Source of the DNA: Leucaena leucocephala
Lineage: Eukaryota; Streptophyta; Magnoliopsida; Fabales; Fabaceae
DNA: 64,000 nucleotides
Direction of reading: 5' to 3'
Assembly (NCBI GenBank): GCA_037074615.1
Contig: CM073522.1
Location: 27,898,962 to 27,962,961 of the forward strand
The position numbers and the translations under genes are program-made. Of the stretch, positions 1-12,228 are shown piece by piece; the first letter of the stretch is position 1, and every line of letters begins with the position of its first letter. The notes under the pieces are model-generated. The model saw nothing but the letters and a program-made list of their open reading frames with translations. It was not told where the DNA came from and made no database searches.

Positions 1-432
1 GATTCTTTGGCATTATATCACATGTCAGAAGAATGGTGATGTAAAATGCAAATATTCTGTCTATAATTAATCAGGTAATTGATTTCATGAAGTCATTTGT
101 GTAAATTTATGGAATAATTTTTTCCAAAACTTTATTCAAGTATTCATTCTATAAAATTAATTAATACATGTTTCTTGAGTACACTAGGAAGAAAATTAAC
201 AGAAGATAATAAAAATGAAAAGCTTTTACATTGTGATTTAGATGGTTTCATGCTCTATCTTATATCTATATGGAGAAGGATGGGAGGGAGGACTAAATAA
301 TTGTCTGCCAAGTCCATCATAAGTTATTTGTGTAAGTACGGTTTGAGGATAAAAGCACAAAACACACACACACTATCTCTCTCTCTCACACAGACACAAA
401 ATAAAATTTTGTTTACTTTGGTCTGTTGCAAG

Positions 433-1323
433 GAGGTTCATAACAAATTGATGTTGAACAGGTTTATGAAAAATGGCCAACGCTTAGCTGAGTCATGAGA
501 GGATACAAGATGTGGTAATTTTGTTTTTTACCCTTCTTCCTCTAGCTCCTAAAGGCATAATGCCACGAGCTATGTTCATGATCTAGTTCTATTTTGTTCA
601 TTTTGGGTTGAGAGTTTGGAACAACTGTAGGAAGTCTTTAGATAGTATGTAACAATTGACATAATTCTCAGAGAAGCCTTTTGTTTTGTCTTCTCAAATG
701 ACCTGATATTGTTTGACTGATGCCTTCCAGTTTCATTGACTGTTTATTATGTCTGCAAATGGACATCTTCATAGTTGTTCTTCATGTTCTAATTTCCCTT
801 GCTTGCAATGATTTAGTGTGGTAGTTTTGGGGGAAAAAACAAGTTACTGAGCTAATCTACCATATTGTTTTGTATCAGGAATCACAACATTGAAAACTCA
901 CTTAGCTGCTATCGAGAATCATTTGATGTTGTTCTTCTCGTAAGTTGACCGGATACATTGCAATATATCATCATATTTTTGGTTTCTTCTTTCCTGCCAA
1001 ATCAAGCCTCTGTCGTTTTGGTTAAATGCATAACACACCAACCAAACCACCAGATGTCACGTTGGCGTTTATGTCAAACTGAATACTTAGATACATCTGG
1101 TGATTGGACTTTAGGTGACTACTGGTTTCTCTTTCAATGAAAATCTAATAGGTTTTACTGAAAACTGTTTGTAGCTGACACCAACTTCCATAAAACTTGT
1201 TCAATTGAAGTGAAAAAGAAACACAATGTGGCTAATTTTAACTAAATTTTTTTCCTGCAGAATGATGCACCAATGACAGAAGTTGTCAAGTTGGTCTCTT
1301 CAATGTGCTCAAAGGAGGAGTAA
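433..1323 (+). CDS. 3' end of an unrecognised gene (last three exons)
   Basis: Three phase-compatible exons are visible: 433-461, 879-939 and 1261-1323, ending in TAA. Each is flanked by AG and GT; the donor after 939 is gtaagt and the acceptor before 1261 is ttcctgcag. Exon 433-461 ends with two bases of an Arg codon that the first base of 879 completes. The 939/1261 junction falls between codons. The joined C-terminus is about 50 residues and includes the stretches LSCYRESFDVVLL and MTEVVKLVSSMC. I do not recognise the family. The 29-nt exon is the weakest call because its acceptor (gcaag) and donor (gtttat) are poor. The rest of the gene lies upstream of the window. The 3' UTR probably runs through about 1500. 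Confidence 0.6.
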
Positions 1324-1904
1324 TCATTGCTGCAACTATGTATTCTTTCTGCCGTCATATTCTTCTTGTTTCAACCTTCTCAAGCTAGACATTACTTGGT
1401 GAAGGTGCAGTGATTTCATGTTTGCTATATAGGGTTCTCCAGTAGAGTTATCATACATGGAAGAATGTATATTAGTTCTAATTTAGGAACAGTTTATTGT
1501 GGTTGCTACAAGGTTTAAAACAGATCTCAAATGGTGGATTTTGACAAATTTAGAGAGATACAGAGAGTATAAAATTGAGAGGTAAACTTCACTAGATCCG
1601 GATAGGTGATTGGTTATCTTAGGGCAATCAAAAATTTCCTTAATCTTGTCCATTGTCATTTGGTTAGTTCATACTTCAGTCATTATGTCATTGCAATTTT
1701 CTCTGCTTTTTGTATACGTGCATGCCCACAAGTGCTTGCAGTTGGGCATGTTTCTGTGAATCAAATGGAAGAACAGTAATAATGTATTACCTGAAAGTAT
1801 CAATAATGATAGACAAGAATCAAATGGGAAAACAATAATTGTATTTTATACCTGTTAAGTATAAAAGAAAAATTGATTTGCAAGTATTTATAGTTTTACA
1901 TAAT

Positions 1905-2095
1905 TCTTAATCAAATCCCTGTGTTTTTTTTCTCCTTTTTATTAGATCTTATAGTTTCACCTGATTTTAACTAGGTTCCTGTAGTTTTTATAATTAGGTC
2001 CTTATAGTTTCATTTATTTTTAATCAGATTCCTGTAGTTTTTTTAGTCTGTCACCTAAAACTAAAAGAACCTTGTTAAAAATTATGTGAAACTAC
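1905..2095. repeat. Short imperfect tandem repeat, probable MITE remnant
   Basis: Phrases of the type 'tcctgtagttttt' and 'cttatagtttca' recur here about every 60 bases. The stretch ends with their complement ('gaaactacaag'), so it can partly fold back. This looks like a short DNA-transposon remnant downstream of the first gene. No coding potential was seen. Confidence 0.35.
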
Positions 2096-2949
2096 AAGTA
2101 TGTAGATTATGTTTTCAAATATCAATTTTATGCTATGTTGTGTATTTGAAATAGTTGAATTGGAGTTTGAGTGATTTGGTTGAGCAGCAAAACTAATTCC
2201 TCTTATTGTTGGATATATAAGTAGGTACAAGATGTGAGGATTTAGTCATTTGGATCCTATATATTTGTGAGAAATTGAGCATGTTGATTATAAAGAGAAA
2301 AACAAATGATGTTTCTAGGCCCTTCACATATGGCAATTATTGTTATGAATTTTATTAGAGAGAATATCATGTATCATGAGACTAAATTAACGCATTACAA
2401 AGAGGCATTTATTAATTAGTTAAAACTAATTGAGACAGTGACATTCACAAGGATGATTGACACAGGCAGGACAACCTTGACCGTAGGGCCCACATATGCT
2501 CCGAGTGAGGCATTCTCCCGTATTATTGCACTGTATACCTATCTGATTATACTTAAAAAAAAAAGATAAAATTCTTTACGAAAATATACAAGGAAGAGTC
2601 GGTATGTTGTTTGGTGTGGTTAGTATTGAAGGCATGAAAGAAAGTATATTAGACAATGGGGTCTCTGAAAATGAGGTAAGAAAAAAACATAATAAAACAC
2701 CATATAAAATTATTAAATGGGATATTTTATTAAGCAATATATCAACAAATTTAGTTATTGATAAATTATAATAGTATAGCATATTATATATATATATGAT
2801 ATTATTTAGTAAAATAAAGCTTATTATTATTATAAGTTGTTGGGTTGATTCAAAAATAAACATTTTGATATTTCTTAAATAAAATTGTAGGTTTGTCTTC
2901 AAAGAAAATTATGTTGAAAGAGATACATCCATATTTAACCTAACTATAG

Positions 2950-3115
2950 TATTTTTTTTATAGAAAATTTAAAAAAAAGGGGTTAGACTCACCATTGATT
3001 CTAAGGTAGGGCGAAGCCTCTCTTCTACCTATGTAATATCAATATCGGATAGGACGAGTTATCAATTACCTTCAGATATAAATCTAAATATATAGGAGTT
3101 AGGATATATCCCTAT
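2950..3115 (-). mobile_element. Retroposon/SINE-like tail, family R1
   Basis: This is one of four related stretches of about 150 bp (others at about 18510, 30580 and 34415). Each has a run of A (T on the opposite strand), an AAATTTTTAT-like box, then text resembling 'gggctcac..tctaagggtagggcgaa'. The poly(A) at a constant place suggests a retroposed sequence; here it points to the - strand. The family is not identified. Confidence 0.4.
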
Positions 3116-3149
3116 AAATTTATAGTACTTATGAATATAAATAGGAAAA

Positions 3150-3597
3150 TAAGGGTGTGCGAAATTTATTTTATAAATTATAATTGTTTATTTTTTTTTA
3201 GATACTTAATCTTTGTCAATATTAGGGAAATTGATACAAAGTTACAATTACAAATTATTTAGATTTCAAGACTTTTTTTCTACATACAATGGATTTCAAA
3301 AATTTAATTATTATCTTTTTGTTGCTTTATTCTTAGTGAATTATGGATATTATTTAAGTCTTAAAGACATATGAATATGATATTATTTTATAAGTTCATA
3401 ATTGCAGATTTTTTTCACAACATGAGCATGACATCAAAACTTGGGCATGCCCAGCCCACCCATGTCCAGCCCAAAGTAGTTAGGGCTTTTACCGGGCAGG
3501 GCCGGGCATCGGGCTGCAAAATGCAGCCCATACTTTTTTTGGGCAGGGCCCCGGACATAGGGCCTGCCCTGCCTAACCCTGCCCATGCACACCTCTA
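3150..3597. mobile_element. Decayed hAT-like non-autonomous element in pseudogene A
   Basis: The right end matches the intact element at 41148-41942: the same AT-rich internal block ('cacaacatgagcatg'), the GC-rich subterminal region with the palindrome gggctgcaaaatgcagccc (3511-3529), and the terminus cacacctcta. The left end begins 'taagggtgtgc'. The 5' GC-rich block is missing and no 8-bp duplication could be matched. Its right edge coincides with the break in the signal-peptide exon. Confidence 0.6.
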
Positions 3598-5384
3598 ATA
3601 TTATCAGCAACAAGAAAACAAAGCAAGTGATGGCTGAAACTTTCGCCGTTGAAATTGAGCTTCTCGTATAAAACAGATGTATGGTTGTGTTGATGGCGAA
3701 GATCTCAATAATTATTTTTTTTTTTAGCAAATTAATATTGTGGAGGTGGATCTGAAGACTGGAGAGTAGAGGTAGGGGAGCAATGCTAACTCGACAAAGC
3801 AGAAGAAGTGGGTTGGATCTGGGCAAGGCAGAGCCTGGACAGTGGGGGGGGGGGGGGGGGGTGAGCAACGTGACGGCAACTTGACATGACAAGGCTGAGA
3901 GAAGTGGGTTAGATAAGATATGGGTTTTAGAGTTAAAAACTTAAAATCAATTGTATGATTTTTGTTAAAATTAAAGGTAAAAGTAAAATTTATAATAATA
4001 TCTTAATCTAATAGTTTGATTCTTATATTATATTTAATAAATAATAAATTTAACACTTATTTATTATAATTTTATATTAAATATATTTTGAATAATATGT
4101 TCATGTCATCTAACAGGTTTCTTAAAAAATTTAAGCTTAGCTTTTTAAAAAAAAATACTATCATATAAACTTGAGTTTAGGTATTTTTTAAACAAGCCCG
4201 ATCAGATGTAAACCAAATTAAATGTCCCTAATAAGTCGTCTATCTATTTTTATCCCTAATTCTGAGATCAAAGGAAAATTGTGGAAAAGATTAAAGTCAG
4301 GGGCAAGGAGAATATTCCAGATAAGTCCAAAGCACCATTCAGGGACGTTATTTTTTTTTTTTATACAACATTCAGGGACGTTATTAATCTTAATGTAAGC
4401 CCCATAGATGACTATATCCCCTTTGTCACTACAAGATGGGCCATCTGACATAGGCCCAAAATATGACACTGTGGGGTACTCAGAGTGCTCATGGGCCAGT
4501 TGATAGAAACGTCATCCTTATTCAGACTACTACGCATGAACAGGCTCCTTCGGCTACCAATCATTATGCTATTATGAGTTGACATGTATAATAAAACATA
4601 AATTTTATAAAGACAAATTCGATTCTATTACTGTTATAAAAAAATTGTTAGGAGACAATCTCATAAATCTTTAATAAATGCTATGAACATTAAAATTATG
4701 TCGTGGTTATGGGATAACCCATATTAAATTTATCTAAATTTGTTCTGTATCAAAAAGAAAACATGGTTCTAAAATGGATAAACGATTTCGATAACTGCCC
4801 CTACCTTAGAGTAAGGGGTTACGTAAGGGCTTGTGTCTGCAAGAGGGTTTCACTACATTGGTTCTGCTCCCGATGAGCTGTTGCACACTCTGGAATCTGA
4901 TCACACTTGTACAAATAACGGTCATGTAGGTACTGTGTAAGTATTTTCACTTTGTTAGAAAAAAAAAACTTTTCATTTAATGGGAAGGATCGAAAAAATA
5001 AAAGATTAATTAGAGAATTAATATAAAAATATTGTACACAAATATAATTATAATTTGTAATAACATAGATTATTTAATAATAATTTCTTTTTTCAATACG
5101 TGTATTGCCTTAAACGTGAAACATGAATAACATGAATTCTAATTATAGTTGAAGAAGGGTGCAAAAATAACATGATGGAATGCACTGTAATTAAGGATAA
5201 TCTATGTATTTAGTGGTTGATTTGCCAAATAATTAAAGAATGATAAGTTTGGACGCAACTTATCAAGTGGTGATTGGAAAGGAGTTTCCTGTTTCAGAAG
5301 AGAACTTTGATTAAAAAGGATTTAATTTAATTGCATCATGCCAAAGTTATTTTAGATATTCCTATGTAGTGCCTATTTGGCAAA
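3598..5384. other. Intergenic stretch, no gene seen
   Basis: After the pseudogene exon 1 the stretch is mostly AT-rich. It contains an 18-base G run (3844-3861) in a GC-rich patch and a less AT-rich patch at about 4440-4940 with no sustained reading frame or recognisable family. No RNA gene was seen. Confidence 0.4.
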
Positions 5385-5389
5385 AAAAC

Positions 5390-5815
5390 AAGATTTCTAG
5401 CCTCTTTTGATTTAAAATTTTTTAAAACAAACAGTTATATTTGTCCAAAAATATTTTTGGACTAAACTATAGTTTAAAATTAAAATATTATATAAATTAT
5501 TAAAATTAATTTTTGAAACAGTAAAAAAGTTTATAAAACTATCTGATTACTATTTTACTCTTATTTTTTTCTTACACCCTCTCTCATCTCTCGTCTCTCC
5601 ACCATCTCTCCTCTCTCCTATATTTAATAAAATCATATCATTTCTAGTAATTTTATAATTATAAATTTTTTTTTATAATAACTATTCAAACACTCATTTA
5701 TTCAAAACTAATTTTGTTTTCATAAGCTCTTATCTAAAAATCATTTTGCTAAAAGCTATCCAAAAGCCTTTTTTTCATAAACCATTTTCTAAATTTTTAT
5801 CCAAACAAGCTCCTA
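5390..5815. mobile_element. MITE, family M1 (first copy)
   Basis: The right end reads on the complement ggagcttgtttggataaaaattt, and the left end 'gtgcctatttggcaaaaa' is a loose inverted match. The interior has a CT-rich block of the ctctcatctctcgtctctcc type. A second copy in the opposite orientation lies at about 55100-55585 with the matching GA-rich block and the same 'caaacaagc' end. No coding capacity, so non-autonomous. Confidence 0.5.
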
Positions 5816-6063
5816 GTAATTTTAAGAAACACGGGGTAAAACATATTTTACTTTATATTTACATCAAATTTTATTTTAAATATATTTTATTAATATTTAA
5901 TTATTAATTTATCATTTTAAATTTATTGTGTCAGTATTTTCTGTTATTAAAATTAATTGAGAGTTTAAAGAATTAAAAATATATTGTTTAAAATAAAAAT
6001 AGCAATTAAGACATAAAATGGTGCGCCATATAAATTTTATTAGAGAAATTGATCATAAAGGCA

Positions 6064-7221
6064 TTAATTGATACAGTGACATTCACAAAGATGATTAACG
6101 CAGGCTGGACAGACTTGATTAGTGATGCCACATACTGCCCGAATGACACAATCTGAAGTGAAATTGCATTGCACTCCCACTATCTCATCCATTGCCTTCC
6201 CATTCACATTCAAATTCACATCTGCTTTTTCTGATCCCCATCCTGCATCATTTTCCACGTCATAATATAATCATTATTAATTAATTAATTAATTTAATTA
6301 ATATAGCATAATATAAACTGTGTTGTATGTTTTAATTTTGCGGATGAAGAAAATTAAGTTAAAACCAGTTGCATCTATTCTGAATTGACCACGCTCGAAC
6401 CTAAACCGACAGTATGAGATGAGCAAACATGACTAAAATTGAAATTAATATAATATTAATTAAGATCAACTCTACTTTTGGTAAATGCTTCTATTAAGAT
6501 TTTATCTTTCATAAGAAAAATATTAAAATAAAGGTCAGAATATCATATGCATATAATACACACTAACACACACACAATGCATACGAGATTATTATCTGGC
6601 GCTCAGGATACAAAGAAACCATAAAAGGAAAAAGATAGAATAAGAAAAAAACTAATCTGAACATGAAATCTGTGCGTGACCCTGTTAATGAAACAGACGA
6701 TATATTTAAAGTTAAATTCCAATTTTGTCCTAGAAATTTTTGGTATGAAGATAAGTTATGAATGTCCAAAAGTTTTTGTTGAATCAATATTATTTTTAAA
6801 ATATTAAAAAATGAATAAAAACACCCTGAACATTAGAAAAATAATTTTGATTATTAATATTTTAACCGTCAAAGGCCATATTGCTCTTTTTTTAATATCT
6901 TTAGACGATATTAATCTAACAAAAACTTATATATATCAAACAACTTCTATGCGAAAACATTTGGAGTAAAATAGAACCTTAACCCAAATTTTAAAAGGTA
7001 AGAATATAATATGCATATACATAGTGCATATATATAATTATTCTTTGGCGCTCAGGATATATATAATGAAACCATAAAAAAAAGATACAATAAATAGAAA
7101 ATTAATCTGAACTTGAAATCTGTGATAATGGAAGAAACAATATATAGATGAGAACGTTACCAGCTGATAGCAGTAACAGGAAAACAAAGCAAGTTAAAGT
7201 GACGGCTGGAGCTTTCTCCAT
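6064..7221 (-). CDS. Small secreted eight-cysteine peptide, intact copy B
   Basis: Two exons, 7161-7221 and 6064-6242, join to a 79-aa protein. Exon 1 is a secretory signal peptide (MEKAPAV, then the hydrophobic CFVFLLLLSA) and ends with one base of a Gly codon before the donor gtaacg. Exon 2 opens after cag and completes GW. The mature region has an acidic/Asn-rich spacer and then eight cysteines spaced C-x5-C-x5-C-x6-C-x2-C-x4-C-x-C-x-C, ending two residues later. Copies A and C share the intron position and the motif CPxCVxxxCxCxC. A TATA box lies about 75 bp upstream of the ATG. A secreted, disulfide-rich signalling or defence peptide is inferred; the spacing does not match the plant defensins I know. 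Family not recognised. Confidence 0.75.
6535..7150. repeat. Direct duplication inside the intron of peptide gene B
   Basis: About 6535-6700 and 7003-7145 share long phrases in the same order: 'ggcgctcaggata', 'aaaccataaaa', 'ctaatctgaac' and 'tgaaatctgtg'. They sit about 460 bp apart within the intron. The second unit runs up to the donor site of exon 1; the first has no exon beside it. It may be scar tissue of a partial tandem duplication of the gene. Confidence 0.6.
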
Positions 7222-7295
7222 TGAAATTGAGCTTCTTTCTCTGTGTTTTGTGTTTGTGAGTGGTGATATGTTGGCGTAGAAGATGGCTAGGGCTT

Positions 7296-7303
7296 AATTT
7301 ATA
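7296..7303 (-). promoter_or_regulatory. TATA box of peptide gene B
   Basis: On the - strand the sequence reads tataaatt, 75 bp upstream of the ATG at 7221. This gives a short 5' UTR of roughly 40-50 bases, as expected for a small plant gene. Confidence 0.55.
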
Positions 7304-8879
7304 CACCAGCTATCACAATATTTTTTTTTTTTAGAGAAAGTATTGTGGGATTTTTTTTACTAATATTGTGGGCTTAATTTGCTTGTTTTTATTGGTTGAT
7401 ATTTATTACCATAATAATTTATTTTTATTAAGTAGTTTATTTATATGCGTATTAATTACTAAATGCTGTCCCAAAATGGATGACGATACTTTCGAGTATG
7501 AAATAATGTGTGTCTCTCTATACATATAGGATTTTACGAAATTTAAAGAACATTGAACACGACAAAAAAATATGTATTTTGTAGATATTATTTTACGGTA
7601 TTTTTAACTATTATAATTGTTAGAATAACAATTTATAATAGTTAAATAAACCGCTAGAAATTTATATGATAGAAATAATTTTTCTAGTAATAGGTAGTAA
7701 TATGAATTTAGAGGGCAATCTTGTCACTTTACATTTTATTTGTTCTTGTGAGCGAGGGAGGTCAAAAAATAGGCACGAAAAGAGGAGATGCATTGCGAGA
7801 AACAGTCTATGTTACATACAAGGAGGACAACTAACAATATCCTATTATTAAGAGTGCTCTCAATTATTTGTTTTATGTAATTTGATTATTTAAAAGAATT
7901 CTTTACGATTTAATAGATTATTAGGAAGAATTGAAGGATCTTATATATATATATATCAATAGATTATTTTATTTTGATAATATTCTAATTTCAAATAGGA
8001 AACTGCACTCAAGTTCTAAACAAGACAAATTATCACTGGCAAATTCTATGAAATTATTAAATTAGTATGAAATCTCAAGGGACTTGTTGGAGATTTATTC
8101 TAATTGTGAAAAGAAAAATTTATCCTAATTTATTATTAATAGCCATTGACTTGTCAATTAAAATACATTGATTTGTCATGTATTAATTTGTCATTAGTAT
8201 CATATTGACTTGTTAATAGAGAAATCATAACTTATCATTATTATTGGTGACAGTTGGTATTAAAAATTGGATCAGTCAATGAATTGGATGAAACGGTAGT
8301 TCAAGGATCAATAGTTCAAGTTGAGGTCAACTCGGGTTAAACAAGTCATAATTAAAATGATATAATTTTTAATTATATAGTATATATATTAGATAATATA
8401 AAAATAAATTTAAAATAATAATAAAAATAAGTAGCAATATATATTAATATAATTTTTTGACTTCTTTTATTAATTAAAGGTTAAATTATACAAAACTACT
8501 CTGATAAGTTGCATATAACTTTTTTTACATTTTAAAATTTAAATTTAACCTCTTGAACCTTTGATTTTTTTTATCATAAACACTGTTAGAAATTTCTTAC
8601 ATGACATTTTCATTACCGAGAAACATAATTTTTAGAATAACACCATAATTTCTAGCGGTTAGAAACCTCTAGAAATGTGATGCCATTATGAACAAAATTT
8701 AAAGTTAGCTAAAATTTTCCCCGCGATTGTAAATTTCTAGCGGTTTCCTAACCACTAGAATGTGCATTCTAGATAAAAAAAATTAATTTTTTTATAAAAT
8801 ATAATATTATTAATTAAAAATTATTAAATAGATTATATCATATGATTATATTGATATGTGTAATTAGTAATGTATTACA

Positions 8880-10354
8880 TGTAATATCCCAATTTTTATC
8901 CTTATATTTAAATAAAATTAAAAATATTATTTATTAATAAATTAAAAATATTATCTAATTAAATTATTATAATTTAGTATTTTTATTATTTTTAATAAAA
9001 TATGATATTTGGATTATCCTACCATTATATTCACTTAGAGTTTTATGATTTCATTGTTATTATTAATTAGAAAATTATTAGGATTTGGGTTCAGATTTAA
9101 ATATAGATTTAAATTTTAAATTATTATAGCTTTATAAATAGAGATAAGGCCCTGAGTTATTCCTCATAATTTATTATTGAGTCGGCTCTTCTCTTTTTAA
9201 TCCTCTCTCTCGGTCCCTTTCCTGTCCCAAAGAATCCCACATATATTTTCCTCCTAAACACACCCTTAGTTCAACTCACCCAAAGCTAAGATTTATCTTT
9301 CAGATCTTTTATAGTAATTATTCATATATTTAGGTGAGAGGTAACTATTTTTTACTCGTTATGTGTGCTAATGTGATATTTGTGAGTGATTTAATATATA
9401 TAAATCTATTGATATTGATATGATTATATTGATAAAACTTGTTTGATTATTTTTATTAAAAATAGTCTTGTAGAACTTAAGATTTAATTTAAAAAGTTTG
9501 AGTTAAAATTATAAACTTATTATATCTTGATATTGGAATTTGAATAAAGTTATTTCTTGAGAAAAACTCTGTTGTGATATTTATCAAGTCATTGAGATTT
9601 TGATTAATATAATTATTTTAAGAATTATGCACTGGGACGGGTGATGATAAAGTTATATTTCTACTATGTGGTATAGCCTCCATTGGAGATCGATATTTGG
9701 CTTTTATCCCACCAGTTTACAGAAGGACGTGACCAACCTATTTATCGAGGGGTTGCGACACCAACACCTGTTTATCAAGGGGGAATGAACCCATAATCTA
9801 GTAAGGTGTTTTGTAGATTTTAGTCTATCCATACCACTTGATCGGTTAGCTTTTTGAGTGGCTAGTTATCACTAACCAATGGATTCATTCGGTAGGAATA
9901 AGGCAGTTTGGTTAGATTGATGAAAAGAACTTGGGTAGATTATCCATTTGATTTTATTATGATAATATATTATTTTCTATATATTGTATTTTGTGATCTA
10001 TCATATTTGACACCTCATGAGTACATGTTAGTATGTATGATAAGTAGAATTATTAGTTACTCAGACGTTTGTGTCACCATATTTTTAATAATATTTTTCC
10101 AGTGATAGTTTCATCTTAGAACCCCATGAAAAATTTTAGAGGCTTGATTAAAGCTATATTAATTGTATAGCCTTCTCCTTTAAATATATGTGTAAAATAC
10201 TTGTATATTATCATAGTATGATTCATTATGCATACTCTAATACTATATAATATATTATTTAAATTTGATCCTAGGAGTTCATTTTGAGGATAATATTCTA
10301 AATATCCATGATAGACTTTTCTATTATTAATTATTTCTATTATTAAAAATTACA
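8880..10354 (+). mobile_element. Probable solo LTR nested in the CACTA element
   Basis: The stretch begins TGTAATATCCC and ends AAAATTACA, an inverted TGTAAT/ATTACA pair as at LTR ends. It contains a TATA-like 'tataaatagag' followed by a leader-like region at 9130-9200 and has no long ORF. The flanking 5-mers are ttaca and ttatt, only 3 of 5 matching, so the duplication is not proven. The opening resembles the TGTAACACCCC start common in plant Ty3 LTRs. No second LTR or internal region is seen. Confidence 0.45.
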
Positions 10355-10437
10355 TTATTTTTATATATATACTTTAATTTAATTTTTAACATCTTTAAGA
10401 ATATTTCATAAAAGATTCTATTATTACCTTTTATTTA

Positions 10438-12228
10438 TTAATATACAAGTTTATAGAAAAGTGGCTTCAACGGTTGCTTTAAACTCGTCAAGCTGAATAT
10501 ACATGGCACGACCATACTCCTCCAACTGGGCCGCCATATCTCATATGAGCTCCTCTGCCATATCTCGTCTGATCTCCTCTCGCAACTCTTTATTTCAAAA
10601 GAACTCTCATGCTTCGATCCTACGCTTGTTTGATTGCACGTCACTGCTAACTTAGAGGTCCCTGCAGTGTTTAAAGGGCCAGCACCACCTAGGCAAGGCA
10701 ATCTACTAGGTATGGGTAAAATTGAGCAGGCTACTGCAGTAGGCTGCGGCCCGCCAAGAATAAGGTGATAGGATCCAAGGCAGATCCTTGAGACTCCTAT
10801 AGCTTCGTATCGACTTGAGTCATCCACACCTGTCAAAATTAATAGAAGGGAATTAATATTAAATTTTTATACTGAACTATCAAAATTTAATTAATCAATT
10901 AATTACTTACTATCATTTTCTTAACCTCAGCTGACATATGAACATGTATAGATAAAACTATATCTCATCGTAAGTAAGTGTGACTCCCTTGCTCATGTCG
11001 TAGCTTTTCCCTTTGTAGACTAAATGAAAAAAGTAATTATTTACAAATTAAATACACATACACAATATATAAATTCTTTTTATATACTTATAATTTCATC
11101 ATAAGAGACAACAATGTTATTGGATGCTCCCATATGGCACAATGTCTACTGCTTGATGCTCTCAACATTTCTTTGGTAAAGGGCCTAAAACAAAATATAT
11201 AAAAATTAAGTTAGTCAAATCGAAAAAAACATATCAAAAATTTTTATAATTAATGTAATAATATTAATATCATACATTCTACTCATGTGAGATCCTCAAG
11301 TAGACAAAATTAGACAAATTTTGCTTCGGCCTCTATCGGGCATGTTCGCCTATATCTCCTACAGAGGCCTCATCCCGTCACCATTCTTCTCATGCCATAT
11401 ATCACCCTTATGGTTCTTCCATGCTGCCCCTAACCTTTTTAGGGCATCCGCTTTCAACTCCTCTCCCAATATAAATGTATCTTATAATTAAATAAAAAAA
11501 TTATATTCATTAAATAGATTTAATCAAATAATTAAGTATTTTAAATAAAAAATATATATATTACCTTTATCAGTTCCCAAGTTTCCTGCTTCTTCTATAC
11601 TGTGATTTTCTTCTAGTCCTTCAAAAAAATAGGTAACATGGTCCATTGCTTACCAAAAAGGCGCAGATACTTACTATACAACTGGCCCCCTTTAGTCGGT
11701 TGGCTCAAATCATTCAGCAGCACAAACAGATGTCTATTCATTATCATGGATAGCTCTCTAACAGTTAGCCTCCTAATGGACCTATTCCCTTGAGAGTTTG
11801 CAACATGTAATTAGGAAATTAATTATTTATGAATTAAATTTAAACAACTTTTTATGTAAATCAAATAGTTACCCTCGAACTCCACTTCAATGCTGATCTG
11901 GTGCCTAGGAGCATGACACGACTCACTCTAAGGATGCTCATTCCACTTATCCTCCTCTGAAGAAGAAGAATTATCATTATGGAGCTACTCATTCCCCTTA
12001 TCCTCCTCCTCCTTCGACATATCAGCCTTATCATTATAAGGGACTTTCATTTGCCATGAAGTTCAAGATTCCCTCTTTGCTCAAATTATATTCATCAATG
12101 CTTAGATCTGCCCCAAAAGTACCACCCCTGGAAGTATTATCCTTACAACCATGATCCTCGTTAGGTCTATTAAGATCAACCGACTCCTTTTCCGATCGAT
12201 AACTCATCCTAATAATATCAAATAACAA
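10438..12228 (-). pseudogene. CACTA-associated coding remnants
   Basis: Several open stretches on the - strand are separated by AT-rich, intron-like gaps. At 12034-12228 there is an acidic, hydrophilic segment rich in Asp, Glu and Ser. At about 11400-11480 one frame reads LKRLGAAWKNHKGDIWH, similar in character to the En/Spm-associated plant transposase-like proteins that follow CACTA transposases. At 10438-10836 lies a segment with LEEYGRAMYIQ in a neighbouring frame. Stops and frame changes break every segment. Assignment rests mainly on the location between CACTA ends. Confidence 0.4.

Larger units (their letters stand above)
2426..3649 (-). pseudogene. Broken copy of the eight-cysteine secreted-peptide family (copy A)
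   Basis: Exon 2 (2426-2542) encodes a cysteine core spaced C-x5-C-x5-C-x6-C-x2-C-x4-C-x-C-x-C and then a stop. This is the same spacing and the same HC.CHC.N ending as the intact copy at 6064-7221. Exon 1 (about 3598-3649) aligns with the signal-peptide exon of that copy, including the CFVFLLL stretch and the upstream gctcaatttca. Three lesions are seen: the start codon reads ACG, a hAT-type element (3150-3597) abuts or interrupts the end of exon 1 so the donor is lost, and exon 2 lacks the N-terminal part of the mature peptide after the acceptor. The former intron also holds a retroposon tail. A functional product is unlikely. Confidence 0.75.

Noticed and set aside
3434..3892. 152-codon ORF on the - strand with a hydrophobic stretch
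   Set aside because: It is a chance read through the GC-rich hAT end, the pseudogene exon 1 and the poly-G patch; only the CFVFLLL part is ancestral coding sequence.
4440..4940. GC-richer island that might be an exon cluster or LTR
   Set aside because: No sustained frame, splice pattern or second copy in the window; left undescribed beyond composition.
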